Position numbers and translations under genes: made by a program
Source of the DNA: Petrosia ficiformis
Taxonomy: Eukaryota; Porifera; Demospongiae; Haplosclerida; Petrosiidae
Reading direction: 5' to 3'
Assembly: GCA_947044365.1 (NCBI GenBank)
Contig: OX345645.1
Span: 3,247,741 to 3,311,740 of the forward strand
DNA: 64,000 bases
Shown here: one piece after another, positions 12,098-24,783 of the stretch
Layout: each line of letters begins with the position of its first letter
Position numbering within the stretch: position 1 is the stretch's first letter
Notes under the pieces: generated by a model
Databases searched by the model: none
The model's input: only the letters and a program-made list of their open reading frames with translations
What the model was told of the DNA's origin: nothing

Positions 12098-13560
12098 TCT
12101 TGAGAAACTGAAGTCAAGCCAGCAATATGGAATAGCTACAGAGAAGTGAAGTATGTATCAACATAGTTGAAAATTAATATGCACATTTTTGATTTTACAA
12201 TCGCAAGCATAGGAAAGGAGAGAGGCTTATAACCCCTTCCTTAACAGAAAATAAACTGTGAAATATTGTTGTTATACAAACAACATCAGCAATCCTTTAC
12301 AAGAGATTCTGTTATCACTTAACTTGGTCAATTACCATTACTACAAGTATGCATGATAAGGCAATTTAGATGGCTTTAGATGGCTAGGTAGCCACAGAAA
12401 CATTGCACAACCCAATTAAAAGGGAATTGCTAACTATGAACAGTATGTTAAGTCAGGAAATTACAAACTATTATAAAAATAAAGAACAAGGAGCTTATGA
12501 GCACCGCTTCGCAGCACTCACTAGCTCCTGGAGGAACAAAGATTGTAAAATCCACTAAAAGTGATACTATAAGGGCTAACTAACAATAATCTACATTGAT
12601 CTACCAAGTTCATATTTTCTGAAAGGTTAATAAAATCTATAATTCAAACTCTACACCCAATTGAGATTTACAGGCTATGAATGTCATTAACAGAATGTCA
12701 TTCATAGCAACCTTATCTTTTTGAGGTCATATAATTAACTTGGCATTTACAATCTCCGACCTATAATGTATTCTATTCCATAAAGGTTCCATACTGTGTT
12801 TCACCATTCATTGTAGTGATTCTTGAACTTTATATCATTAAATAACACAATAATTAAAAGAATGTTTTGGTTTGATCCTGTGATGATGATGTCATGCCAG
12901 ACATTACTAGAAGGAGAGTCAAAGAAGCACCTTCTACTGTATTATATATCACCTCAATGCATTGCTTGTTGTAACTTACAAACGTTCTTATAATGTATCC
13001 TCTGTCAGTTGTTATATAGATCTTTTTAAATTGCTAACATGAACTAAAAATTAATTATAATATAGATACTCCCATACCAAGTGGAGACCTACAACAACCA
13101 TTATATCAGCTAGGTTGCTGCTGATAGGACTATTATATATGCCAATTGCAGGCGCTAAAACACTCCTTTACAACTAGTCTTATGCAGTTCATAAACGAAA
13201 ATAACTTCACAGTGCAATTTCAATTTCAATCAAAGTCATGTATTATAATTATATATATATGACAGAAATTACATTAATTGGCTTCTGCACTGACTATGTT
13301 ATACTTGCAACGTACCCAATATAAAAGATGGGTAATGGGTAATAGGCATACTGTCATAATCAAACAGCATCTATGATGAATCATTCTATAATATAAACAC
13401 TACTATTAGAAGTATTATGTAAGTGCCTTACCTGTGTTTTCCACTAATCTTGTTCTTATGCAGGCTGCAGCTAGCGAGACGGCGGAAGACCGGTGCTCTG
13501 ACACGCCCTACTGGAGGTCAGCTAGCTAGCTAGCCGGCATCCAATCAAATTTGTTGGATA
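12080..13560 (-). promoter_or_regulatory. 5' UTR exons and CpG-containing promoter of paralogue 2 (inferred)
   Basis: A good acceptor (TTCTCTGTAG) precedes a UTR segment from 12136 to the ATG at 12097. Upstream, a good donor (ACACAG then GTAAGG) at about 13433 closes a locally GC-rich segment, 13434-13560, on the same strand. Together they suggest a non-coding first exon and promoter, separated by a 1.3-kb intron in which I see no other gene. RNA evidence would be needed to confirm it. Confidence 0.35.
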
Positions 13561-13657
13561 GCGTGACATTTTAAAATGAGAACGTGAGACGTACGTACGC
13601 ATGTACAGGTGCGCTGCAGGAGGGATTGTTTGCTCAGCATTGCTTCCCCATTATACA

Positions 13658-14716
13658 TAGGCGTAGGAACCAGGGGGACTCAGGGGGCTGCAGCCCCCCC
13701 CAAAAATCTTTAATTAATTTGATCGATTAATACAGGGTGTGGTCTCTGCCCACTTACTGTACTAGTCTCGTACCCAGACTGTCACGCCCCATGGCGAAAA
13801 ACAGTCTGGTAACTTGAGCAAACATTCCTGGCGCAGTGACGTTTATTACAGAGAAAACGAAATAACCAATCAGATTTCAAATATTAGTACGAATCATGTG
13901 ATTAACTCTTGAATAGGTGTCATTAGGTGACTGGAAATACTTAAAGATGGCGTTCCCTTTAGAAGCTATAGAAGATGCTTTAAAAAACGGCTATTTCTCA
14001 AGCAGGATATAATAGTCTCGTGTGAACAACACGAAACAATGATTAACTTTGTAAGTGGTAAAGATGTTTTTGTTTCTCTCCCGACTGGGGCTGGAAACAA
14101 AAACAACAGTCATAAAACACTTTCTACAAAAAAAGGATTTATCTGGTAGTACTATTTTGGCTCTCTGAAGAAAGTTCCAGACGCCGAAAATATTAATACT
14201 ATACTAGTAGAAGTAGCTATGATCACTCTTCTTCCACTGCAGGAACGCTGAAGTTGTCCACAAATAAAACACAACTCTAACTACGCCATATTATTACAAA
14301 CACCTGTCATGTGATGAAAACGCGGTGAACGTCACTGCGCCAGGAATGTTTGCCCAAGTTACCAGACTGTTTTCGCCATGGGGCGTGACAGTCTGGGTAC
14401 GAGACTATTACTGTACTGACTGTAACAACGCGATGAAGTTAAGAGCTTTCTTCTATATTGGAAGTGGTAAGTTAAATTAAATCCATAAATTTACGATCAA
14501 CACTCTAGTGAATGAATTATAAGTCTATCATCGTGTCTTGTAGATGCGAACAGTGTGAAGCCAGTACTAATTAATTGCTAAACTAATTATTGCGCATAAT
14601 TATTATTTTTCAGTTAATTAATACGTCATTAGTAATTAATGACCCAAAAATTTTCGCAGGCCGCTTCGCGCGCTGCTTCTCAGCCCCCAATTTTCGATTA
14701 CTTCCTACGCTACTGT
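13658..14716. mobile_element. Outer element with GCGTAGGA-type ends, interrupted by a second element
   Basis: The left end (TAGGCGTAGGAAC, followed by a run that includes GGGGGCTGCAGCCCCCC) and the right end (reverse complement TAGCGTAGGAAGT, with GGGGGCTGAGAAG) are imperfect inverted termini. They enclose the RecQ-fragment element at 13763-14407, so this is a nested insertion. No coding region of its own is seen and no flanking duplication could be fixed. Confidence 0.45.
13763..14407. mobile_element. 645-bp TIR transposon carrying a RecQ-like helicase fragment
   Basis: The termini are long near-perfect inverted repeats of about 75-80 bp, beginning TAGTCTCGTACCCAGACT at both ends. They are flanked by an exact 9-bp direct repeat, TTACTGTAC (13754-13762 and 14408-14416). 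The long termini and 9-bp target duplication fit a Mutator-like (MULE) non-autonomous element. The interior, read on +, starts MAFPLEAIEDALKNGYF and then, after a stop and frame changes, GKDVFVSLPTGAG, which matches motif I of RecQ-family helicases with the final GK-S/T lost. It is therefore a decayed captured or inherited coding fragment, not a working helicase. Academ-type elements also encode an SF2 helicase, but their target duplications are shorter. Confidence 0.8.
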
Positions 14717-17399
14717 AAATAGAATCTAATGTAGCTATGATAACATCTAGTACAGTTATTCAATAATGTAAGCTTAAATACATATACTATACAAATATTG
14801 TAGTACATTTTTCATGACGTACTGTAGATATATACAGTTTATAGCAAAATGTTGGGGAGGGGACACCTATGCTCCCATGGTTCTTACATCTATGAACTGC
14901 AATTCTTTGAGTATACTGTGAAGCTATAAGAAAGGTACAGACACCAAAACAAGTCCTTTTTAGTGTTTGAAAGTTCAGTAGATATAGTAGTCTCCATGTT
15001 ACTGAGTATGTCAGGTTGTTGTTGACAACATTCTTCTGGTGTATCCAATGAGAGCAGTAGATTTTCTGTGCATAGATTCCCAATGAAACAATCATTTCTT
15101 GCCCACTCTGCAACTGAAGGGTGCAGAAGGATATGAGAAATCATCAAATTTATTACAAATACCTTTCAAAATCAATGTCAGCAGTAAAACATAAATAGAA
15201 TAGAACTTTGCAGTGCTAATTAGGATTCCATACATATTGCACTGTTGATGCTTTTGAGTTTCATATTATGGCTAGCACACGAAATATTTAGAGCATACGT
15301 ATTATGATACTACATTACAACAAGAATAATAAAAAAACATTATTGAAAATGAAAGAGTATGTAGGGATATATATAAATTATTATATCAAAATCACAAAAA
15401 GCACAAGAACAAGGTTGGGATGGTGCCTTGCTTTGGCAACATCATTAAATACAACTTCCACATTAAACACCACTTCCACATATATAACAACCATACATAA
15501 GTATATCTTCTTTGTGTTTTGCCTTTATTCTATAGCTATACTTATGTACGTAGGATTGTTATGTGGAAGTGGTGTTTAATGTGGAATTGGTTTCAAGCTA
15601 TGAACGAGTGCTGAACAACAATGAGCTGTTTCTCTACTTTTGCTGTGCCTTATGTTCATAAAGAAGTAGCTACTACCATTGTAATTTATCTATAAACCTC
15701 ACTTTCAAGTGCATCTCAACCTTTCGATTTTTGTCAAAACCACTCTTTGATGATTCGGTTACATGCAGCCTGGAATAATTTACAGGGGCACTGGAATCCA
15801 GAGCCAATGAAAAAGGTACATGACAACTAGTTTTAATTCAACCCTGCAGATGAGTTCATGCCTTAAATACCATAAACAAAACATCTTTACAAACACGACT
15901 ACATTTGCACGACCAAGATATAAATAACTACAATATTAATGCCCTGTGTTCTCTGGCTTAAAATTAGACACCAAACCTTAGCTAATATTTTTATACATAT
16001 TACGGTCCAATTCAAATTTGTCCCTTAGCAGTTGCAGGCCTATGCCTATGGGTGCTATTTGTGAGAAAGATTACATAGCCGTTACATAGCAGTGAGCTAT
16101 GTACGGTTATATATCAGAACTTACGTCGATCTCAAGTCCGCCTGATCCACACCCTTTTTTTGAGCGCGATAATCTACATTTCAAATTTGACCACAAATAT
16201 CTACTTATATCAGAGATGTCTTACTGTAACACATGTTTTACTGAGCTGCTGGATTAGTTAACCTGTATGAAGTAGCTAGCTTGGAAATAGATATGTTTTT
16301 ATGTTCATAATTACTGAGAAAGTGAGAGAGAGAGAGAGAGAGATCTTCCCTTTCTGACTCTGGAAGTGCATTCCGGCCTCTCTGCATAAAATCCAGTGAC
16401 ACAAACAGTAGTTGTTGTACTTGTAATGATCATTTACAGTTACGGCGGTGTTTCCATTGTAATATAAGAGAAGGTATTGGATTTACATTTCTAAAATATG
16501 CAACAAATCAACTGAGACAATAACAAGAACTGTGACAAAAGTCGTTGTCAAGTTTGAAATGACAGGTTTGCTTTTGCTTTGCATCTTTTCCCCTTAAAAA
16601 TTGAAGATGTATATGGAGAGTGAAGTTTGTACAGCTCTATTAATGTGGTTAGAACAATCAAAATTAATATACAAGCACACCCGAAAGATACGTTTTATGA
16701 CTGTCAGAAGATAAGCTAAGCAAGATCAGTCAGATATTGAATAGCGAAGAAATAGCTATAGGTGTATAACCATTATAAACCATATTCATAATTTTGCTGA
16801 GTCATGCAATGACACTGCACGAAATATAGGTTGTTTGTGGTTTCCACTAGGCTCTATATAAAATAAAATTAATATAAATTAAATCCTGGTCGTACTATGA
16901 AAATCCCTCATTAGAGCATCTAACATCAAAGGAAATTGTCCATACTATGGTTTATATAATCATAACACAGGTAGTAGTAAATCCATATACCTTTGTACTG
17001 CAGTGTATTCATTGTATAGAAAATTGTTTTATTGAATGTGATTTTTGAAAGATTCTGATACAAAATTTGTAGCAATTCACTCTGTGGCAAACCATGTAGG
17101 CTCTAAACATTTTTGTATTTATCACTACATCATGATCAGTGATAATGTTCCTTAGCTTATTTCAAAATTTTAGCAAAACAGGACTGCCGGTTTCAAATTT
17201 GGTAAATTCCAAATTTGCCCCAAGTTATATATAATTTGCTTTTTTAACTATTAAAAATATAATGTAATTTAATTAATTTCAGTTGCTGCAAAACGAATAA
17301 TTTCATAGCCATTAAAAAATCCTATAACTACAGGATTACTGAATAATATGGTAAACATAAGATAGCTACAATGCAGTAATAATAGACTATTATAGAAAT
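14717..17399. other. Intergenic stretch, no gene recognised
   Basis: Downstream of paralogue 3 I find no gene that I can support. An open minus-strand stretch at 15147-14890 (containing SVAEWARNDCFIGNLC) has an acceptor-like CCCTTCAG but no partners. The stretch holds a fold-back transposon-like repeat (about 15345-15600) and a short GA run near 16325. Confidence 0.5.
15345..15600. repeat. MITE-like fold-back, GTAGGGATATATATC family
   Basis: The left part reads GAGTATGTAGGGATATATAT and then a Lys-codon-like run ending AAAAAGCACAAG. An internal inverted repeat pairs the segment at about 15460-15515 (CATTAAACACCACTTCCACA and on) with about 15540-15588. Related copies occur at about 50310-50500 and 55665-55860. 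Confidence 0.55.
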
Positions 17400-20300
17400 T
17401 TAATTAATGATAGCCAAAAAAGGATTTAAAATATCCTTCAAGTCATTCTTAGTACATCCTTTTTTGTGTTTCTTCATCTTCTTCTCCCACATCAGAAATA
17501 GAATAGTGAATAACTGCCAGCCATGATATCCCTCTAGACTCTGCAGAGAATCACCTTCTTCCTGAGATAAACCGAGAGCCTTAATTACTTCCTTCTCTTG
17601 ATGGTCATTCAACGACTTTCCATTGAGAGTGTTTGCTAATTCAGCAATGAATTCTGGACTCAACGAAGCTACAGAGGGAAAGAGAAAGACATTTGTGAGA
17701 AAACGTAGAGACAAACAATTTTACTTAAATACTACAATACAAATTAAGGACATTTCAGCTTGATGGCTTATTAAATTGCAAAAGACAAAAAGTGGAGACA
17801 TATGAAAACTTACTTTCTTGGAGTCTGTGATGATCAATTGATGAAAGTGATTCACACTGTATGAAGAAGGACGTCATTGTTATATATACAATAATAGTGA
17901 ACAAAGTAAGCTCACCTTGTTTGAGGCATCAATCCAGCAGTGACGCTTTGGACATTTCTCATTCTGCTGTACACACTCCTCACAGAAATCAGAATCTTTG
18001 TCTCCATACAAGTAATGGTATCTGCTATTATTAGCAAAACAAAGTAGCCCAATGTTAAAACGTAATCCTCTTTTGAAATCAGCTTCGTTACAAAAAGCTT
18101 TACAGCATACCTCCAAAAGACAAACACACGTTTTGACACATTGTGGATTAGCTGTGCTTGCAGGTAGCAATCGCAATTCAGTCATCTTACCATGATAAAT
18201 TATATGAAGCTCACTATCTATAGCAGTGCTTGTACATGTAAGTCTAAACTTAGTAAGATTGAATGGCTTGCAGGCAATTAGAGTAGGCTTACATGTTTGC
18301 TGTAATTCTTTTAAGATATAACGAGCTAGTAACGTTTCTGTTCTGACTGGAACATGTTCGCTATTATTAATGATGAATACAGAGTCGTTTTGAACACCAT
18401 TACATAATTCTGACACACGTGCTGATGGTAGAAAATAAGAGGGATAATTTTCAAGCTCAGCTGACAAAGACGAAACTTTAGGAATCACACTGCAACTACA
18501 CCCAACTTTTGCAGCCATTCCTACAGACATTAGCATGTGCATGAATATATCTATGTGTACGTCTGCTCCAAGAATTCGTTTAGCAACACTCTGAGTTACA
18601 ATACCATAGTTAGCAATTAGATTATCCTCATCGTTTTCAGCTTTTGGATGATGCAGACTGTCAAGTAGATCAGCGAATCCCTTGATGTTCACTATCACAT
18701 AATCTGCGAAGGGATACTCAAATAATGGGCAGTAGAGAAGGCTGGCAAATTCTGTGAATATCTTCAGAAATGATTCAACCTCTTTCTCATCCATTTCAAC
18801 TTTCTTGGCAAGCTCATTTATAAGCTTAAGGGACATAATAATGGGAGGGTTTTCATGTTTAACAGATGCAATGAGGCTACGAAGGAATATCCATTTGACA
18901 GGTATTGTTTTTCGAAAGTAATTATTGTGTATTATAATCTCCTCAGCTACTTTTCGTAGGTTTCGTACTGAGTTAGGATCATTGGGATTTACATAAAGCC
19001 ATTTATCATAAAAGACTCCTTCAACACCAAGAGATTTTGCTTGACTTAGTACAGCTTTCTTGGCCACTTCTAATAAATCTTTAGCTTCAGGATCAGGTAT
19101 ATGTCTTTCCATAGTGCCAACCATGATTGTTCGAGGACCCTTTTGGTTTTGAGGATCATAGCCAGCAGCAGCATGAAGTAGGAGATAGGTCAAGCGTGAC
19201 CTACCTTGATTTATCTGAAAACAATCAGGACGATCTTTATATTTTGAATGACTCAATTCAGGAGGCTTTGAAAGGGAAAGACCATCACGTTCTAATGAAA
19301 AAAATACACAACGCACAACCTTGGAGATATTGCTTGCAACTACAGAAAGAAAATCATGTAGACATTTGTTAAAGCCCACATCAAGCCCATTAGCTATTGA
19401 TAAGCCGGTTTGAAAAAAGCCAATCTCTAATTCCTTTTTTGCAATACGATCGTGAATTTTTGCACACTCAGTGAATAAAAAATTGAGATGGTTGTCGTGC
19501 AACTCATCATTAAAAAGGTTTGGTTGAACTGATGTAGGCGGCGGCAGTTGGAATTTCAGCTTTTTTGGATCAACTCCACGAAGGAAATTTGTGCGTACGA
19601 GATCTGAGAATACAACATAAGCTGCACTATATCGCTCACTACTTGGGGTCCAATAAAACTTTCGAAATGGATACCCTCCATAAATGCATGCGCTATAAAC
19701 TGACAAGCACTTGTTATTGACTGTCTTATAAAACTGTTGTAATGAAAAATGTGATATACTTGACTGGTCGAATAGTTTGGACAAGATAGTAGTCTTTCCA
19801 CAGCATGGTAGACCTGTTATAGCAAAAGCAGTAGATTGTATAGGGACATAATTGTGAAGAATCATCTGATACAATCTCTGAACAGTCACTTCATGCTCTT
19901 TCATTTCTGGAATGATAAGAATGTTTATATAAACACATGATTTGTTCAGCATAATAAGACAAAATTTTTCGTCAATAAAATAAATAATATTTTCATGGCC
20001 AAATTCTTTTGCTTGTATGTAATTATACTTGAGGTGATAACACACATGCCAAAACACTACAATGGTATTAATATTATCAGTAATGAATGTCATGCTGAAT
20101 TTGAAACATGCATGAACTATACATTCACCTGACTTGTCTTGCCAATCATCATTCATAAATGCAAGCGATGACATCATGGTCTCAAGAGTGGTAGGATTTT
20201 CAATATTAGTAAGCGACTCTTTGGTGTCACAAACTAATCTTGATGTTTTCTCCCTATAATCATGATCACATGTTGCTATTTGGACTTCTGTCAAAAAGTT

Positions 20301-20709
20301 ATCAGGACTCTGAGGAAAGACAATTAAAGTATTAATTAAAAAATATAATCATGAATGCTGTGAATTTTTGTTGCTATTTATACGAAAGGGGCAATTAACT
20401 TCAGGTAATGTGTGCAACAGTCTGATAAAATTCTCCTTTTCTCAGGCTGCCAAGAAACCCACAACCCCATTATATTGTATGGATGCTCAGCTACATGAGC
20501 ACATTGAGTAGTTACTGGTACTAGAACACCATGTCTGAAACTTGACGAATATTATGTATAAATTAATTAGCAAAATCGTATATAGAGCGCGACCTCCATT
20601 CAGGGTCGTCATATAATTAGCTATAGTTATGATAACTTAGGCTAAAGACAATAATTTTGCCTAAACATGGCATTATGATAATTATGAATCAACTTACAGA
20701 TGATGACAT
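17400..20709 (-). CDS. Roco-like P-loop NTPase with death-like domain, paralogue 3
   Basis: Coding exons are 20709..20698 (MSSS), 20309..20129, 19906..17916, 17856..17814 and 17668..17400 (TAA stop). All phases agree and give 831 residues without interruption. Walker A is GLPCCGKT at residues 96-103. A conserved cysteine-rich stretch and LDVGFNKCLHDFL follow, in the G-domain-like part. IPVKWIFLRSLIASV (near residue 407) and TEFASLLYCPLF (near 460) mark the COR-like region. The cluster C-x7-H...FCEEC...HCW lies near 690-725. The death-like domain, residues about 743-831, has YHGWQLFTILFLMW and CTKNDLKDIL. The protein has no signal peptide or membrane segment, so it is probably cytosolic. The start is a tiny exon ahead of a GTAAGT donor, as in paralogue 2. 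The 222-base intron 20128..19907 is open in frame, so retention would lengthen the protein, but canonical splice sites and paralogue alignment favour removal. Confidence 0.84.
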
Positions 20710-23700
20710 CGCTAGCTTTCAACAGAACAGTTTAGACAAGGGCTCAAGAAGAAACCACACCTCATTAAATTTCATAATAATTATTATAGCAAGTGATAAT
20801 TAAAAATTATGTCAAATACATGTAAGAGAGTGTAATCAAGCATTAATTTGTCTTTGTATTCTTCTAATGACTCTCGTTTGAATCACTTTCTTTCGATAAT
20901 ATACAATCACTCGAGATATGATTCCAATAGCTACAACAATAAACTGTTGAGGATAAAATGTGGCGTGTGAGATATATGATAATATCATTATACAATACTG
21001 AATCAAGTGAATGTACATAAACAAGAAATGAACTATTATAAATAAAGAGGCACCAGCATACATGTAGTATACATGTAATATACATGTAGTCTATAGCATT
21101 TATATACACAGAGGTACATGGCTATATATGACGCAAGTAAATAAAGGTCATTAAATTAGGATGGGAAAACATAATAAATAATATTTTGATTTTATCAGCT
21201 TCCTCTGTAGTCTATAGCAGAGGTACATGCCTATGTAAACATTACACAAGTAAATAAAAGGCCATTCAATATTGGGAAAACATGATAAATAATAATAAAT
21301 ATTTATTTAGTATTATCAAATTCCTCTGAAGCTTTTCAAATACTGTATAAATCTCTTCAGTCTTCACGCAATTTCCATTATCTAACTTATATTTTATACT
21401 TGTCCTTAATACACTATTTGATTCCTATTCATTACTCACAACCAATTAATTATGCATGCAATTATTTTGTGCTGCCTTACATCATTCCCGACCAATTAAT
21501 TATGCAAATATTTCTTGTGTCCACTCTTGTTAAATGACCCACTACATGTAGTTTATAACAGGACAGATATGAATGTTCTAACCTCAAAGCCCCAAAATCT
21601 TCTCTCTTCGTTAAAATCAGCTGAATAGTGACAACTATCAGAATATAGGAATAAAATGTATAAAACAATAATTATGCAATATTGATGGCTGGCTGTAGGT
21701 TCATAGAAGATTAGTTTTAAGTAGAAGGAACACAAATTTTCAATTAACACATCACTGAATGATTCAGTGTAATGCTGGATATAATGTGAATTTCATTTTA
21801 CATTATATATAGCATGTAAATTTTATATCAATACATCAAAAAAAATGATATTAATTATTATGTTGTGGTCCAGTTAATAAGTTCCTAACCTACATGTAAG
21901 TTGGCTTGGAACGTACATGTAACATGTACATATACATGTATATAATTGAAGGACTGAGAGCCGAAGTGTTCTAACTCACAAAACTATACCGTATGGTTAA
22001 TACAAAAACACCCTCAAAATGTGCAGAGTAAAAGTGCAAGAAATCCAAAATATTCCCTGTTTCATTATGGGGTATACCTAAAGCATTTTTATATGTAACA
22101 CAGTGATTTCCAGTATTAAATTTTGATATAGACTTCTTACAGAATGAGGAGGACATTTAGGCAATGTATTAGGAAATGTCTTACCTGAGATACTTTTGCA
22201 TTTTCTTTTTAGAACAATATGCCAACTGTTTATATCCAGTATATAAACAAGCTTTAACTTGTTTGGACTAGAAGAAAGAGATACATACGTAATAATATAA
22301 AATTACTATATATAAGAATAATTATAATATGTACTATATATTTATATTTATAGTGATTGAATGATAACACATAAAAGGAGCTGAGGTATCAAAGGGAATG
22401 AGATATGAAAGTAAAGGGAGAAGAAAAGGTGGTAAAAATGAGAATATAAAATTGAGGTGTGAGAGGAAAGTAGGAAGAATTGGTAGAGAGAGAGAGAGAC
22501 AGAGAGGGAGAGACAGAGAGAGACAGAAACAGAGACAGAGAGACAGAGAGAGAGAGAATTAGTACATAACTCCCTCCAGTTTGTCTTCCTTTTAATGGAA
22601 AATTATTATTTCAGGTTCCAACTAACCATATCAAATCTTGAACACTTTTTACACTTTGAAAGGACTGAACAGGTACAATTCCTTCCATTCCCTTTAATAC
22701 AGTCAGAATCTGGTGCTAGAGTAATTACAAATCTTTTATCATTCACAAATTATCTCTTGTATTCAGACTAACTTGGTGATAATTTCTGAGTTGTTATACT
22801 CCCTGGCTGGCTTGAGACATTTGGTGTGTTTGTATGTCCCTCAGTGATAGCTGCTACTACTGGTACTGTTACAATACCACCACTAAATAATAGAAACCTA
22901 CATGTGTAGATCACAAATAAGATGTGATATTACTGGTACTGTAAGTACATGTATGTAACAATACCACCACTACGTAATAAAAACCTACACATAAATATGT
23001 AATACAAGTATGATGTGATATTATGGGTACTGGGGATAATACTACTACTACATACATTATATATGTAGTTAGAAACTTACAAATAAGACATGATACTACA
23101 GGTACAGTGATAATACATGTAATACCAATGATGTTATAATAATTATTATCAATGATCTATTTGCACATTTAGGCTGTTACAGAACATTTGACTTCAATAT
23201 AAAATGTCTTCGAGAAAGAAGAAACTCATAATTTTGTCAGTCAGACATCCATCCAGAGCTACACTGATGCAAAAATATGTAAGGCAAACCTATTTCTTAC
23301 ATAGAAGGTACAGGCATTTAAAAAATTAAGTGGAATGTGCCATCAATAATGTTTCTCATCACTGTTACACAGCAAACAATCACTATTAATTCTTGACTCT
23401 ATAGCACAAGGGAGTTTCTCTTATGTGTATATACTATTACAGTAACGAAAAAAACCTATTACAACTGAATTTGATTGCAAATAGAATAAAGTACTAATGC
23501 TACCATATGTCTCTTGATCCTAGGGGCACCTGGAGGGTAGGGTTTTAATTCAAATAAGATTGATATAGTAAACCTCTTCCTCCTATAATCAACCAATTCA
23601 CAGTGCCTCGCCTTTCAAACATATCACTACATTTGGGTGTAAAAAATCTTTTATCCCAAAATTGCAACAAAATCTTTGGTAACTTTATCAGCCTTCGGTA

Positions 23701-24325
23701 GCACCAATAAAAATGTTTGGTAGATATAGAGGTGAATTCATCAATTTTTGGCTTTTGGCGAATATTTACATGTACATGTACTTCACTCACTATACAATAG
23801 TTCCCTTCACAAACCAGAGATACAAAAAACACTTAAGGTCACCTTGAGTCCTTGACCTTAGTTTGCTATGACCAACAATCTTTTTACATTCACAATTTTT
23901 ATCATGCTGTTTTTCTATTGCTCATATTGAGTTAATCATGTATGTATTAACCTTATGACATTAAACTATACATCATAACATAATTTTGGGGGTTGTCGTG
24001 AATGTGAACAAACTTTTTATGATGTTGTACTAATTTGTAGTCGTGAAGAAGGAAACATTTGCATACAAGTTTATACCAAGCTTCAGTCTTTTACTGTTCA
24101 CGTTAGATATTAGTCTCTCTTATTATGCCAATATGTCTACATGTGCCTATTCAATATAAATAGTGTGAAATATTTCATTCCATTTTGATTCATAGTTGTA
24201 ACTAGGTAGTTTGTGTCATTTGGTCCCCTTATATGGATATGGTCACATAATTATATATATAATATACTATATATATATATATTATATAAACATATACATA
24301 TACATATATATATATATGTAATATA
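20710..24325. other. Intergenic stretch with simple and local repeats
   Basis: No gene could be supported here. It holds a roughly 125-base tandem duplication (about 21086-21330, sharing GTCTATAGC and GAGGTACATG), a long AG-rich run at 22485-22557, and three diverged copies of an about 90-base unit (about 22850-23125, with ACAATACCACCACTA and GATGTGATATTA). One copy of the CATTCAC/CCTTATGACATTAAACTATAC repeat family lies at about 23925-24020. The minus-strand reading at 23832-23545 is open but shows no family signature. Confidence 0.5.
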
Positions 24326-24328
24326 TAT

Positions 24329-24738
24329 AGTACACTTACAGGTCTTATATACAAAAATATAGACCCGAGGTTTAGTGTCCAAGGATGTGATATAGCCCGA
24401 GCCTGTGAGGGCTATATCACATCCGAGGACACTAAACCAAGGTTTTATATTGTTTTATATAAGAACTGTAAGTGTACTATATACAATATATTGTATGCTG
24501 ATAGATTAAAGATTCACAGGTCTATATACAAAAATATAAGACCTAACCACATCAAACGGTTGCCATGGTAGCATGCTATATATATATATATAGCATGCTA
24601 CCATGGCAACCGGTTGCGGTTGCGGTAGTGTCCTCGGATGTGATATAGCCCTCGCAGGCTCGGGCTATATCACATCCTTGGACACTAAACCTCGGGTCTA
24701 TATTTTTGTATATAAGACCTGTAAGTGTACTATATATA
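24329..24738. repeat. Large palindrome made of a TIR hairpin repeat, with a perfect 56-bp core
   Basis: Two arms of about 110 bp (24329-24440 and 24628-24738) are near-identical inverted copies. Each arm contains its own smaller hairpin around GGATGTGATATAGCCC. At the centre, 24557-24612 is a perfect 56-bp palindrome, CGGTTGCCATGGTAGCATGC followed by a TA run and the mirror image. Single-hairpin relatives are at about 34200-34440 and 40910-41165. Confidence 0.8.
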
Positions 24739-24739
24739 T

Positions 24740-24778
<39 letters not shown>

Positions 24779-24783
<5 letters not shown>

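Noticed and set aside
14890..15147. Minus-strand open stretch with SVAEWARNDCFIGNLCTEN.
   Set aside because: It has an acceptor-like site but no partner exons, no family signature and no clear donor, so it is not reported as a gene.
20310..20700. Retained-intron form of paralogue 3 and an internal start upstream of the second exon.
   Set aside because: Clear AG and GT sites and agreement with paralogues 1 and 2 favour the spliced tiny first exon.
23545..23832. Minus-strand 95-codon open stretch.
   Set aside because: No motif, no splice context; single open frames of this length are expected by chance in 64 kb.
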